Source: an uncultured Candidatus Pelagibacter sp. (GTDB taxonomy: Bacteria; Pseudomonadota; Alphaproteobacteria; Pelagibacterales; Pelagibacteraceae). From it: DNA of 64,000 nucleotides. The first letter of the stretch is position 1. Every line of letters starts with the position of its first letter. The notes beneath the pieces are model-generated. The model was not told where the DNA came from and ran no database searches. It was given only the letters and a program-made list of their open reading frames with translations. Of this stretch, positions 9,653-18,623 are shown in pieces. The stretch is taken from the NCBI GenBank assembly GCA_905616395.1, contig CAJQSQ010000006.1, positions 62,001 to 126,000 of the forward strand, read 5' to 3'. The position numbers and the translations under genes are program-made.

Positions 9653-10612
9653 TTAAGCAATTAATTTCATTATAGATTTAGCAGGATTCGTTTTTTTAAT
9701 CCAATCTTGAGGGATACCTTTTATACCTTTATAAGCTGCAAAATAAGCACCTACAAAATTAGCACGAGAACAATTACATCCACCAGCTTTAATTGTTTTA
9801 ACAACTGCAGTTTTAAAACTTTTAGAGGTTATGATTGCATGTATTGCACCATTAAAAGTTCCTGGATAGCTACATGCTTTACCAAATTTTTTTACAACAA
9901 AATTGTGTGGTTTTGACTTTATTTTTTTAACTTTTTTGATGTTTTCAATAACATTTTTAAAATATTTATTTTTTATATTTTTTCTTAAAAAACTATTAAC
10001 AGGATCTTTGTCTCCTTTATCAGCTAACTCAATAATCTTAAGTTTTGCCATAGCAAATTGCTCACTAATTTTACCATTAGCAACAGTTCTTATAATTTGT
10101 TTTGTTTTTTGGTCAGAATTGTTTGAAAAATAAAAGGGTAGACTTGCACAATACCCATCAGATTCGTTAACTTTAGTACCACCCGTGATAGTTTTTTTTA
10201 ATTTGATATTTTTAATAGTTTCTAGGATATTTTGATGAATCCATGGGCCTTTCATGGCTGTTTTCCATTTAATCTTTTTGTATTTTTTTCTTAAAGATAA
10301 ATTTTTCCAATAGCTTGAGCTTGCGCCAAAATTTTTGACAATATTTTTTTTAAAAAGTTTAATAACTTCTTTAGGGTTGGTAGTTTTTGTTAATGTTTTA
10401 AACATAACCTGACCTACATCGTTGTATCCAGAAACTTCGCCTGTTTTAATAGAATAGAATGGAGATCTATTTTGCCTAAAGAAAGCAATATTCTTTTTTC
10501 CTTTAATATAGGAATTGAGTTTTTTTTTATCATACACCCAATGTAAGGGTCTTGCTGCTGCATCTGCTACTGTTGCGCCAAGAAATATATGTAATTTATC
10601 AAACATCAACAA
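9653..10612 (-). CDS. ADP-ribosylglycohydrolase/J1-crystallin family protein
   Basis: LGATVADAAARPLHWVYD N-terminus and AGGCNCSRANFVGAYFAAYKGIKGIPQDWI C-terminal motif. Confidence 0.75.
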   Translation of the reverse strand: MLMFDKLHIFLGATVADAAARPLHWVYDKKKLNSYIKGKKNIAFFRQNRSPFYSIKTGEVSGYNDVGQVMFKTLTKTTNPKEVIKLFKKNIVKNFGASSSYWKNLSLRKKYKKIKWKTAMKGPWIHQNILETIKNIKLKKTITGGTKVNESDGYCASLPFYFSNNSDQKTKQIIRTVANGKISEQFAMAKLKIIELADKGDKDPVNSFLRKNIKNKYFKNVIENIKKVKKIKSKPHNFVVKKFGKACSYPGTFNGAIHAIITSKSFKTAVVKTIKAGGCNCSRANFVGAYFAAYKGIKGIPQDWIKKTNPAKSIMKLIA

Positions 10613-10657
10613 TTAATACTTTATTTAAATATAAGTTAAAATGTTTTAAATTAAGCA

Positions 10658-11371
10658 ATGTTAAGTATTAAAAATTGGGACAACAAAACTTGGATTTCAT
10701 CTACAAAATATATCCAGTCCTTTAACAATTTTTTGCTAAAACAAAAAAAATTAACTAAACATTCAAAAATTTTAGATATTGGATGTGGTCGTGGCAAGAT
10801 AATGGGCTCATTATCATCTAAACTCAAATTAATGAATAAACCTATTGGAATTGATATAGAAAATCACAAAGATTTTGACAAAAGAATTACTTTTAAAAAA
10901 ATAAATGCAATTAGATATCTTAAAAATAATAAAAATAAATTTGATTTAATATTAATTAAACAAACTATTCATTTTTTTAATTTAAGAGATGTTAAAAAGA
11001 TATTAAGATATTCAAACGCAAGTTTAGAAGTAGGAGGGGTTATTTTAATTTTAACCTTAGATACAAAAAATAACGAAATTCCCACATTTTTTTTGATGAA
11101 ACAAAAACTTAACCAGTCGCTCAAGAGAGATAATCTTATTTGGAAAAAGCTACTTCAACTAAATATAAAAAAAAGCATCACTAAATTTAACTTTAAAGTG
11201 AATATTAAAAAAAACATATATTTAAAAATGATAAAACAGCGTTATATATCCACTTTATTAAAATTTAGTCCACTTCAAATTTCTAATGGGATTAATGAGA
11301 TTAATTTAAGATATAAAAAAAATATTTTATTTAATGATAAACTGAAATGTTTAATATTTACAAAAGTTTAA
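10658..11371 (+). CDS. SAM-dependent methyltransferase
   Basis: ILDIGCGRGKIMGSL motif I. Confidence 0.8.
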   Translation: MLSIKNWDNKTWISSTKYIQSFNNFLLKQKKLTKHSKILDIGCGRGKIMGSLSSKLKLMNKPIGIDIENHKDFDKRITFKKINAIRYLKNNKNKFDLILIKQTIHFFNLRDVKKILRYSNASLEVGGVILILTLDTKNNEIPTFFLMKQKLNQSLKRDNLIWKKLLQLNIKKSITKFNFKVNIKKNIYLKMIKQRYISTLLKFSPLQISNGINEINLRYKKNILFNDKLKCLIFTKV

Positions 11372-11910
11372 AGAATTCTCTTTAAAATATCTTCTTTTAA
11401 TAAAAATTTATGAAATAGTACTGCTAAAATATGAAGACTTATTAATCCAATTAGCGCATAGTTTGCGAATATATGAATTGAATAAAACTGCTCAGAAATT
11501 TCATAATTATAAGTCAGATTAATTTTTTTGAAAAAAATAACCAAGCTTTCACCATTAAATAGTTTCTTAGAAATCCCTGATATTGTTATTATTAATAAGG
11601 CTAAATATAAAAAAAAGTGGTTTAACTTTGCTAAAATTTTTTGACCAGGAAAAGCATTATCATTGAAATTTGGTGCAGGTGATAATAATTTAAAGGTCAA
11701 TCTTATCAGAGTTACATAAAATATGATTAATCCAAATAATATATGATAATTTTCTATATCAACCCTAGTTTGATCAAAGTCTAAATCTACCAGATAAAAG
11801 CCAAGTGGTATTTGAATTAGTAATCCTGCGGCAGTTAGCCAATGGAATAATTTGCTGAGTAATCCATATTTTGATTTATTATTTAACATAGACATGATCA
11901 AATTAAACAT
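11368..11910 (-). CDS. Cytochrome b561 family membrane protein
   Basis: KLFHWLTAAGLLIQIPLGFYL, membrane His pattern; four TM helices. Confidence 0.82.
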   Translation of the reverse strand: MFNLIMSMLNNKSKYGLLSKLFHWLTAAGLLIQIPLGFYLVDLDFDQTRVDIENYHILFGLIIFYVTLIRLTFKLLSPAPNFNDNAFPGQKILAKLNHFFLYLALLIITISGISKKLFNGESLVIFFKKINLTYNYEISEQFYSIHIFANYALIGLISLHILAVLFHKFLLKEDILKRIL

Positions 11911-11913
11911 ATT

Positions 11914-12357
11914 ATGACAACAATTAAAAATACTTTATTTTTTATCTTTATACTTTTTTATAGTTTCAGTGCTTTTTCTGAGCAAAATGTAGAAGAGATT
12001 ATCAAAGAAAGAAAATCTATTTTTAGTAAAAATTACAAAACTGCAAAAAGAGTAAACAGCCTTGCTTCTAATGGAGACATAGATGAAGCAAAAAAGCTAA
12101 TGATTGAAATGAGTGATAATTATAAAAGATTAATAGATCTTTTTCCTGAAAATTCAAAAGTAGGATTTAAAACTGGGGCTTTGTCTTCTATTTGGGAAAA
12201 TAAAGATGAATTTAATTTATTAATGACAAAAGCTTCAAGTAATATGATTGAGCTAACGTCTGTTATTGATGAAACAGAAAATATGAAAGCAACTCTTGGA
12301 AAATATATGTGGAGTAGCTGCAAGTCTTGTCACTCTAAATTTAGAGCTGAACATTAA
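11914..12357 (+). CDS. Cytochrome c' family protein
   Basis: Signal peptide and C-terminal CKSCH haem motif. Confidence 0.82.
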   Translation: MTTIKNTLFFIFILFYSFSAFSEQNVEEIIKERKSIFSKNYKTAKRVNSLASNGDIDEAKKLMIEMSDNYKRLIDLFPENSKVGFKTGALSSIWENKDEFNLLMTKASSNMIELTSVIDETENMKATLGKYMWSSCKSCHSKFRAEH

Positions 12358-12403
12358 GATTTAGTTGTTTGTATTTGAAAATTTTAATATTGTTAAATTA
12401 TAA

Positions 12404-14848
12404 ATGTCAGCCATATTACCAAAATCAGCAAAAGTAGTAGTAATAGGAGGAGGTGTTGCTGGTTGTTCTGTTGCCTACCATCTTGCAAAGTATGGTTGGA
12501 AAGATACGGTATTATTAGAACGAGATCAGTTAACTTCAGGCACTACTTGGCATGCAGCAGGTCTTGTTGGTCAATTAGGAGCGTCAGCTACAATTACACG
12601 TCTTAGAAAATATTCTTTAAATCTTTATAAAGAATTAGAAAAAAAAACTGGACTATCAACTGGATTAAAACAAAATGGTGCAATCACAGTTGCTAGCACA
12701 CCTGAAAGATTACAAGAATTATTACGACAAGCAACAGCTGCACAATTATTTGATGTGAATGTTGAAAGTGTTAACAAACAAAGAATAAAAGAACTCTATC
12801 CTGTTATAAATGATGCTGACATTTTAGGTGGAGTTTATATGCCAGAAGATGGTCAGGCAGATCCTGTAGGAGTCACTAATGTATTAGCTAAAGCAGCAAA
12901 GATGGAAGGGGCTCAGATATTTGAAAAAACTTCTGTTGAAAAAATACTGGTTAAAGACAAAAAAATTGTTGGTGTTCAAACTAAATTTGGCAAAATTGAT
13001 TGTGAATACGTTGTAATTGCAACTGGAATGTGGTCGAGACAAATCGGAGAGGATATTGGTGTAAGCATTCCATTATATCCAAATGAACACTTTTATATAA
13101 TCACAGAACCACTAGATAAATTACCCAAAAATTTACCAGTCTTAAGAGACTATAACTCCTGTCTTTATTTGAAAGAAGATGCTGGGAAAATGTTAGTTGG
13201 AATATTCGAACCTAATGCAAAACCTGCTTTTAAAGATAAGGGAGTTGTTCCAGAAGACTTTTCTTTTGGAGAGTTTCCAGATGATTTTGATCACTTTGAA
13301 CCTTATTTAGAAAAATCATTTCAAAGATTGCCCATGTTAGAAACTGCTGGAATTAGAAAATTTTTTTCAGGACCTGAATCCTTTACACCAGACACGCAAT
13401 ATCTTTTAGGAGAAACTGCTGAAGTGAATAATCTTTTTACATGTTGTGGATTTAATAGTATCGGTATTGCAAGCTCAGGTGGCGCTGGAAGAGTTACTGC
13501 TGAATGGATGATTAATGGATACATGAATGAAGATTTATTCTCACTTGATATTAAAAGATTTCAAAAATTTCATTCATCTAAAAAATTTATTATGGAAAGA
13601 GTAACGGAAACGCTTGGTGATTTATACGGAATGCACTGGCCTTATAAACAGCATAACACTTCAAGAAATCAAAGACTATTACCTTATCATGAAGAATTAA
13701 AAAAAGAGGGTGCATGTTTTGGTGTATCAGGTGAATATGAAAGACCTATGTGGTATGCAAAAAATAATGAAAAAGCAGAATACAAATATAGTTTTGATTA
13801 TCAGAATTGGTATCCTTCAGTTGAATTTGAAACAAAAAATACAATTACCAATGTTGGTTTGTATGAACTTTCTCCCTTTTCAAAATATGAAATAAAAGGA
13901 GAGCAAGCTCACAGTGAATTACAAAGAATATGTACAGCTAACATTAAAAATGAAATAGGCAGATCAACTTACACACAAATGCTGAATGAGGCAGGAGGAA
14001 TTGAAACAGACTTAACAGTTATTTGTATTGATAAAAATTATTTTAGAATAATAAGTTCAGCTGCAACAAGAACTCACGATAAGGTTCATATTATAAAGCA
14101 TTTGTCATCTAGTTTAGAATTTAAAGATATTACTGATGATCTAGTTTGTTTAGGAATTTTTGGACCAAAAAGTAGAAATTTAATTTCAAAAATTTCAAAT
14201 GATGATTTTAACAATGAAACATTTAAATTTGGTTATGGAAAATTTGTAACACTTAGTTTGAAAAAAGTTTGGGCCCAAAGATTATCTTATGTTGGTGAAT
14301 TAGGATTTGAACTTTATATTGAGAATAAAGATGCTAAAGAAATTTATCAATTAGTTGTTGATGAAGGAAAAAATCATAATTTATCACACTGTGGTTCACA
14401 TGCAATGGATACTATGAGAATGGAAAGTGGGTTTTTACATTGGGGTCACGATATTTCACCTGAAGAAAATCAATACGAAGCAGGATTAAATTTTGCAATA
14501 AGTTATAAAAAAGAAATCGATTTTGTTGGCAAAGAAAGCTTATTAAAAATAAAAGATAAAAAACAGAATAGAAGATTTATTATGCTGTCACTTAAAGATA
14601 GTAAGCCAGGTACACCTCTATTATTACATGAAGAGCCAATTTATCTTGGAGATAAGATTATAGGGAGAACAACTTCCGGAAATTATTCCTTTAATTATAA
14701 AAAAAACCTATCTTTTGGATATGTAAGCTCATCATATTCAAATGAAGACCTTTCAAAAATGGACCTATATATTGAAGTTGCTAAACAAAAATATCAAGCA
14801 ATAGTAGAGATTACTCCTCTAAAAGATAAACAAGCTAGATTTTTATAA
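12404..14848 (+). CDS. FAD-dependent oxidoreductase with GcvT domain (dimethylglycine/sarcosine dehydrogenase-like)
   Basis: N-term VVVIGGGVAGCSVAYHLAKYG FAD site; C-term aminomethyltransferase-like domain; 814 aa. Confidence 0.92.
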   Translation: MSAILPKSAKVVVIGGGVAGCSVAYHLAKYGWKDTVLLERDQLTSGTTWHAAGLVGQLGASATITRLRKYSLNLYKELEKKTGLSTGLKQNGAITVASTPERLQELLRQATAAQLFDVNVESVNKQRIKELYPVINDADILGGVYMPEDGQADPVGVTNVLAKAAKMEGAQIFEKTSVEKILVKDKKIVGVQTKFGKIDCEYVVIATGMWSRQIGEDIGVSIPLYPNEHFYIITEPLDKLPKNLPVLRDYNSCLYLKEDAGKMLVGIFEPNAKPAFKDKGVVPEDFSFGEFPDDFDHFEPYLEKSFQRLPMLETAGIRKFFSGPESFTPDTQYLLGETAEVNNLFTCCGFNSIGIASSGGAGRVTAEWMINGYMNEDLFSLDIKRFQKFHSSKKFIMERVTETLGDLYGMHWPYKQHNTSRNQRLLPYHEELKKEGACFGVSGEYERPMWYAKNNEKAEYKYSFDYQNWYPSVEFETKNTITNVGLYELSPFSKYEIKGEQAHSELQRICTANIKNEIGRSTYTQMLNEAGGIETDLTVICIDKNYFRIISSAATRTHDKVHIIKHLSSSLEFKDITDDLVCLGIFGPKSRNLISKISNDDFNNETFKFGYGKFVTLSLKKVWAQRLSYVGELGFELYIENKDAKEIYQLVVDEGKNHNLSHCGSHAMDTMRMESGFLHWGHDISPEENQYEAGLNFAISYKKEIDFVGKESLLKIKDKKQNRRFIMLSLKDSKPGTPLLLHEEPIYLGDKIIGRTTSGNYSFNYKKNLSFGYVSSSYSNEDLSKMDLYIEVAKQKYQAIVEITPLKDKQARFL

Positions 14849-14889
14849 TTTTAGTTGCTGAGTTAAATGATTGGTGGTTAAATAATTAA

Positions 14890-15117
14890 ATGCCAAAAGT
14901 ATATTTTCATAATGAAAAATCAATTGATCAAAATATAAATACCAAAAGATTATCTGAAGCACAGCACATAGGTGAAAGACAAGTTGTTGATATCAACAAA
15001 TTACTTAACAGAGTGAAAATAGATCAAAAAAATGACACAAAGCGAAAAATCATTTTTTATGGCTTTGTTATATTGGGACTTTCTTTATTAGGAACTTTGA
15101 TTACGTTCTTAAAGTAA
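14890..15117 (+). CDS. Small single-TM protein
   Basis: 75 aa with C-terminal hydrophobic helix. Confidence 0.5.
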   Translation: MPKVYFHNEKSIDQNINTKRLSEAQHIGERQVVDINKLLNRVKIDQKNDTKRKIIFYGFVILGLSLLGTLITFLK

Positions 15118-15182
15118 ATAACTCTTTCAAATACTTGATCGCGCTAAAATATAAACCTATTATAAATCATCAAGAATTAAGT

Positions 15183-15245
15183 TGCAGGATAGCTTGTTGA
15201 TTAATGCGTAGAACTCATAAAGTTTGTTATATGGTTGTCAGTAAA
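15183..15245 (+). pseudogene. Decayed tRNA-Met copy
   Basis: ttgcaggatagcttgttgattaatgcgtagaactcataaag aligns to the intact tRNA-Met at 23869; 5' flank (from ~15128) also aligns. Confidence 0.65.
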
Positions 15246-15297
15246 CATAGTTGTGTATATGTTAGAGAAAATAAATTTAATACATACTTTTAATTAA

Positions 15298-15963
15298 ATG
15301 AAACATAACTTTTTTTTTGCTAAAGAAAATTTATTCCTCAAAAAAGAGTTAACTAATGAGTTGCTTAAAAAGTTTGATCAAATGTATCAAAAGAACACAG
15401 AGCTAAAAAAAAATACTAATATTTTGGAATTAAGAAAAAAGGATATCATGAAAATTCCTTTATTATTTTCTTTATCCAATAAAATAAAAAAAAATTTTGA
15501 ATTAATCACTGGATATAGTGATTTAAGTTTTCACAAGTTATGGCTAGTTTCATCTTCATCAAATGATAGTAACAAAGCTATACTTCCATACATTCCTCAT
15601 ATAGATAAACATAGGTGTCTTAAGGCAATGGTCTATCTTCATGATGTTAAATTAGAACATGGACCAATTCACATCGCTAGAGCAAAAAATACTATTTATA
15701 TAGAGCAAAAAAGAAAAGAATTACCTCGGGATTATGCTGTAAAAGGATTAAATATTATTGATGATAAAGATCTTGCTAGTAATTTAAATTCAATTACAGG
15801 TGAGGCGGGCGATGTAATTTTTTTTGACACTAATACTCCACACAAAGCAGGTACAGTAAAAAATGGCTATTGTAGAAAAGTATTAAGATTTGATTTTGAA
15901 GGACCTTTTTTTAACCCTAAGCAATCTATATTTGATCGAATTATTAATAAATTAAATATATGA
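15298..15963 (+). CDS. Phytanoyl-CoA dioxygenase-like (PhyH) protein
   Basis: PHIDKHRCLKAMVYLHDV...HGPIHIARAKN...GEAGDVIFFDTNTPHKAG: 2-His-1-Asp type pattern. Confidence 0.7.
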   Translation: MKHNFFFAKENLFLKKELTNELLKKFDQMYQKNTELKKNTNILELRKKDIMKIPLLFSLSNKIKKNFELITGYSDLSFHKLWLVSSSSNDSNKAILPYIPHIDKHRCLKAMVYLHDVKLEHGPIHIARAKNTIYIEQKRKELPRDYAVKGLNIIDDKDLASNLNSITGEAGDVIFFDTNTPHKAGTVKNGYCRKVLRFDFEGPFFNPKQSIFDRIINKLNI

Positions 15964-16014
15964 TTGATTTGATTATTTAATAAAAGAATAACCAACAAAT
16001 TAATTTAACTAAAA

Positions 16015-16749
16015 TTATAGTAAATTAAAATTTTTTAAAATTTTTAGATCTTCCTCTGTATCAATATCCAAACATTCATTTTTTGCAATTATTATAGGTG
16101 AAGCATTTTGATAGATAGATTTAATAGTCTTTTTTAAAGTTCTTACATATAAACAATTTATCACTCCATTGGGGTGATAATATATTTTTTGGGTTTGGCT
16201 TTGAGTGGTACCAGTAACAATAGGTGACTTTTTAAAAACTGGTCTCCAATTATTGTTATTAATTAAAAAACTAAATGTTAAGTGAAAATCATACTCACAT
16301 GCTGAAAAACAATTTTTATTATTAATAATTGAATAGTTAATTGCTTTTTTAATAGAACTTATTGTTCTTAATGGGCAGGTAGGAAGCATTTGTACTAAAA
16401 GATCATCTTTTTTTAGATTAAATTTTTTTAATAAATCATACTTTAAATAATCAAATATTTTTGATTTTGTTTTTGAATGCAAGACATTTCTTTTATCAAA
16501 AATTAATTTTTCATAATTCAATTTATCTTTTTTTAAATATTTTATTAAAATTTTATAGTATCTATCAGCATCTGAACTAAAAATAATTTTATCAAATTGT
16601 TTTGATTTGATAGCTTTTAAAACAGTCCAATAAATAAGAGGTCTACCATTTATTAATCTGATATTTTTATTCTTAATTCTAGTGGAACCTGATCTTGCTG
16701 GTATAAAACAAATAATTTCTGAATTTTTTTTTAATTTCTTAAAAATCAT
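16015..16749 (-). CDS. Acylneuraminate cytidylyltransferase (NeuA-like)
   Basis: IPARSGSTRIKNKNIRLINGRPLIYWTV. Confidence 0.9.
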   Translation of the reverse strand: MIFKKLKKNSEIICFIPARSGSTRIKNKNIRLINGRPLIYWTVLKAIKSKQFDKIIFSSDADRYYKILIKYLKKDKLNYEKLIFDKRNVLHSKTKSKIFDYLKYDLLKKFNLKKDDLLVQMLPTCPLRTISSIKKAINYSIINNKNCFSACEYDFHLTFSFLINNNNWRPVFKKSPIVTGTTQSQTQKIYYHPNGVINCLYVRTLKKTIKSIYQNASPIIIAKNECLDIDTEEDLKILKNFNLL

Positions 16750-17719
16750 TTTTAATCTTTAAATTAAATTTTTTCCAAGAACCTAATTTTTTTTTAATTT
16801 GTACAACCTTTTTTTTTACATCATTAAATTCTTTTTTATCAAGTGATATCATCGGCAATCTTTCAAATCTTTTCATTACTCCATTTATCTCAAGACATGC
16901 TTTGTTTAAACGATGCCAACCATACTTGGAGGATAAAATATCCCAAAATGGGTCATCAATTTCTTTAACAAATTTTTTTGCAAGTGTTGGATTTATCTTA
17001 AAAAATTTCCAAAAAATATTATCAATTTCTGGATCAATGATTGATGTCCCATTTAAATATGAAGTTAGCCCACTTTTTCTTAGATCCAATATTAACTTTT
17101 TCCTTCCAGCGAAAATTATAGAAAATCTTTTTTTAAATTTTTTTAGTATGTTGGCACCATATACAAAACTTTTTGTATCCTCTTTAATTGCTATAATATT
17201 TTTAATAGTAGATAATTTTTTTAGCGTATTAAATTTCCAATTCATATTTGATCCATCATATCCAGACAAAAAGGGCATCATATGAACTAAGATGGGCATA
17301 TTTGATGAAGAAATTTTTTTATAATGTAGAAAAATTTGCTTATCTGAAAAATATTTTTCTCTACAAATAGATGAAAAAATATCTGCTCCATTTTTTTTTG
17401 CATCAAGACAAAATTTTAATTTAGTCTCAGTAGAAGCATGTATTGGATCTGAAACAATAATTAATTTTCCTTTTTTTTTTACTTCACTTATACAAAATCT
17501 ATTTAGTTCCATAATCTCATTCTCTGAGAGTTGAGAGTATCTACCATTATAAGGCATTAAATATAGACATTTGACAAAATCAAAACTACATAAAATAGAT
17601 ATATGTTTTCTAAGTGCAGGATAGTCTATATTCAATTTCCTATTAAAAGGGACAAATATTGTTTGTACAGGGCCCTGAAGACTTTTTTTTAATTTATCAA
17701 AAGTATTAATTGTTTTCAT
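16739..17719 (-). CDS. Dihydrodipicolinate synthase/N-acetylneuraminate lyase family aldolase
   Basis: TIM-barrel aldolase pattern with IAIKEDTKS (Schiff-base Lys region). Confidence 0.8.
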   Translation of the reverse strand: MKTINTFDKLKKSLQGPVQTIFVPFNRKLNIDYPALRKHISILCSFDFVKCLYLMPYNGRYSQLSENEIMELNRFCISEVKKKGKLIIVSDPIHASTETKLKFCLDAKKNGADIFSSICREKYFSDKQIFLHYKKISSSNMPILVHMMPFLSGYDGSNMNWKFNTLKKLSTIKNIIAIKEDTKSFVYGANILKKFKKRFSIIFAGRKKLILDLRKSGLTSYLNGTSIIDPEIDNIFWKFFKINPTLAKKFVKEIDDPFWDILSSKYGWHRLNKACLEINGVMKRFERLPMISLDKKEFNDVKKKVVQIKKKLGSWKKFNLKIKNDF

Positions 17720-17723
17720 AAAA

Positions 17724-18623
17724 CTATTTTAGATCACGTATCATGGTGTCAACAACCTCTGGTAATTGTTTTATAGATTTTAACTTAAGAGTTTTAATTA
17801 GTTTATTATTGTTTGCTCTTCTAATTCTAAACAAATTTTTAAATTTTAAATTATCTTTAAAATCAAAACAATTAAGGGGTAAATTAAATTTTTTCTTATA
17901 AACATTAACAACTTGTTTTACAGAGAAAGATTTTCCTGTTGCAATAATAAAATCACCAGATTCTTTTATTTGCATAAGTTTATGAAAATAGTTAGTAAAA
18001 TCTTTAGCACATCCAAAATCTCTTATTGGACGAGAGTCAGTTATGGTAATTTTTTTTAATTTTTTACTTATTATTTTTTTGCAAGAAGTTAAGAGATATT
18101 TTAATAGAAATGTTTCTTTTTTTTTATAAGAATCATGATTAAATAGAATTGCATTAATTAAAAACAGATTATATTTTTTTCTGTACGCATCTACTAAAAA
18201 ATATGATGCTGATCTTCCAATACCGTAAGGATTCATTGGATGAATTTTGGAGTTTTCATCTAATAAGCCATTACTATCAGCAAATATTTCACTTGTACTT
18301 GCGTTAAAAAATTTTATTTTTTTTGTTTTTTTTAGTATTTCTAAAAAGTTGAGAGTAATTTTCAAATTTGAAAAAATATTTTTTTCCGGATATTTCCAAG
18401 ATTCTTTTGGATTTGAAAAACCAGCCAAATGATATATTTCATCTGGTTTAAAAAAGTCAATAATTTTTTTTATAGAATTTTTTGAATAATTAGTTTTTAA
18501 AATATTTTCATCTTTATTTTTTTTTCTACTCAATCCTAGTATTTGATAATTTTTTTTCTCAAGAATCTTTTTTAATAAATAACCATCTTGTCCTGTAATA
18601 CCTGTTATCAATGCTTTTCTCAT
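17724..18623 (-). CDS. NAD-dependent epimerase/dehydratase (GDP-mannose 4,6-dehydratase-like)
   Basis: ALITGITGQDGYLLKKILEKKNY; NPYGIGRSASYFLVDAYRKKYN. Confidence 0.88.
   Translation of the reverse strand: MRKALITGITGQDGYLLKKILEKKNYQILGLSRKKNKDENILKTNYSKNSIKKIIDFFKPDEIYHLAGFSNPKESWKYPEKNIFSNLKITLNFLEILKKTKKIKFFNASTSEIFADSNGLLDENSKIHPMNPYGIGRSASYFLVDAYRKKYNLFLINAILFNHDSYKKKETFLLKYLLTSCKKIISKKLKKITITDSRPIRDFGCAKDFTNYFHKLMQIKESGDFIIATGKSFSVKQVVNVYKKKFNLPLNCFDFKDNLKFKNLFRIRRANNNKLIKTLKLKSIKQLPEVVDTMIRDLK

Noticed and set aside
12404-14848. FAD + GcvT fusion as novel
   Set aside because: This architecture is typical of dimethylglycine/sarcosine dehydrogenase family proteins
15660-15960. Possible mobile-element or integrase remnant in the PhyH region
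   Set aside because: The ORF is intact and matches a dioxygenase pattern; no transposase or integrase motifs seen anywhere in the island
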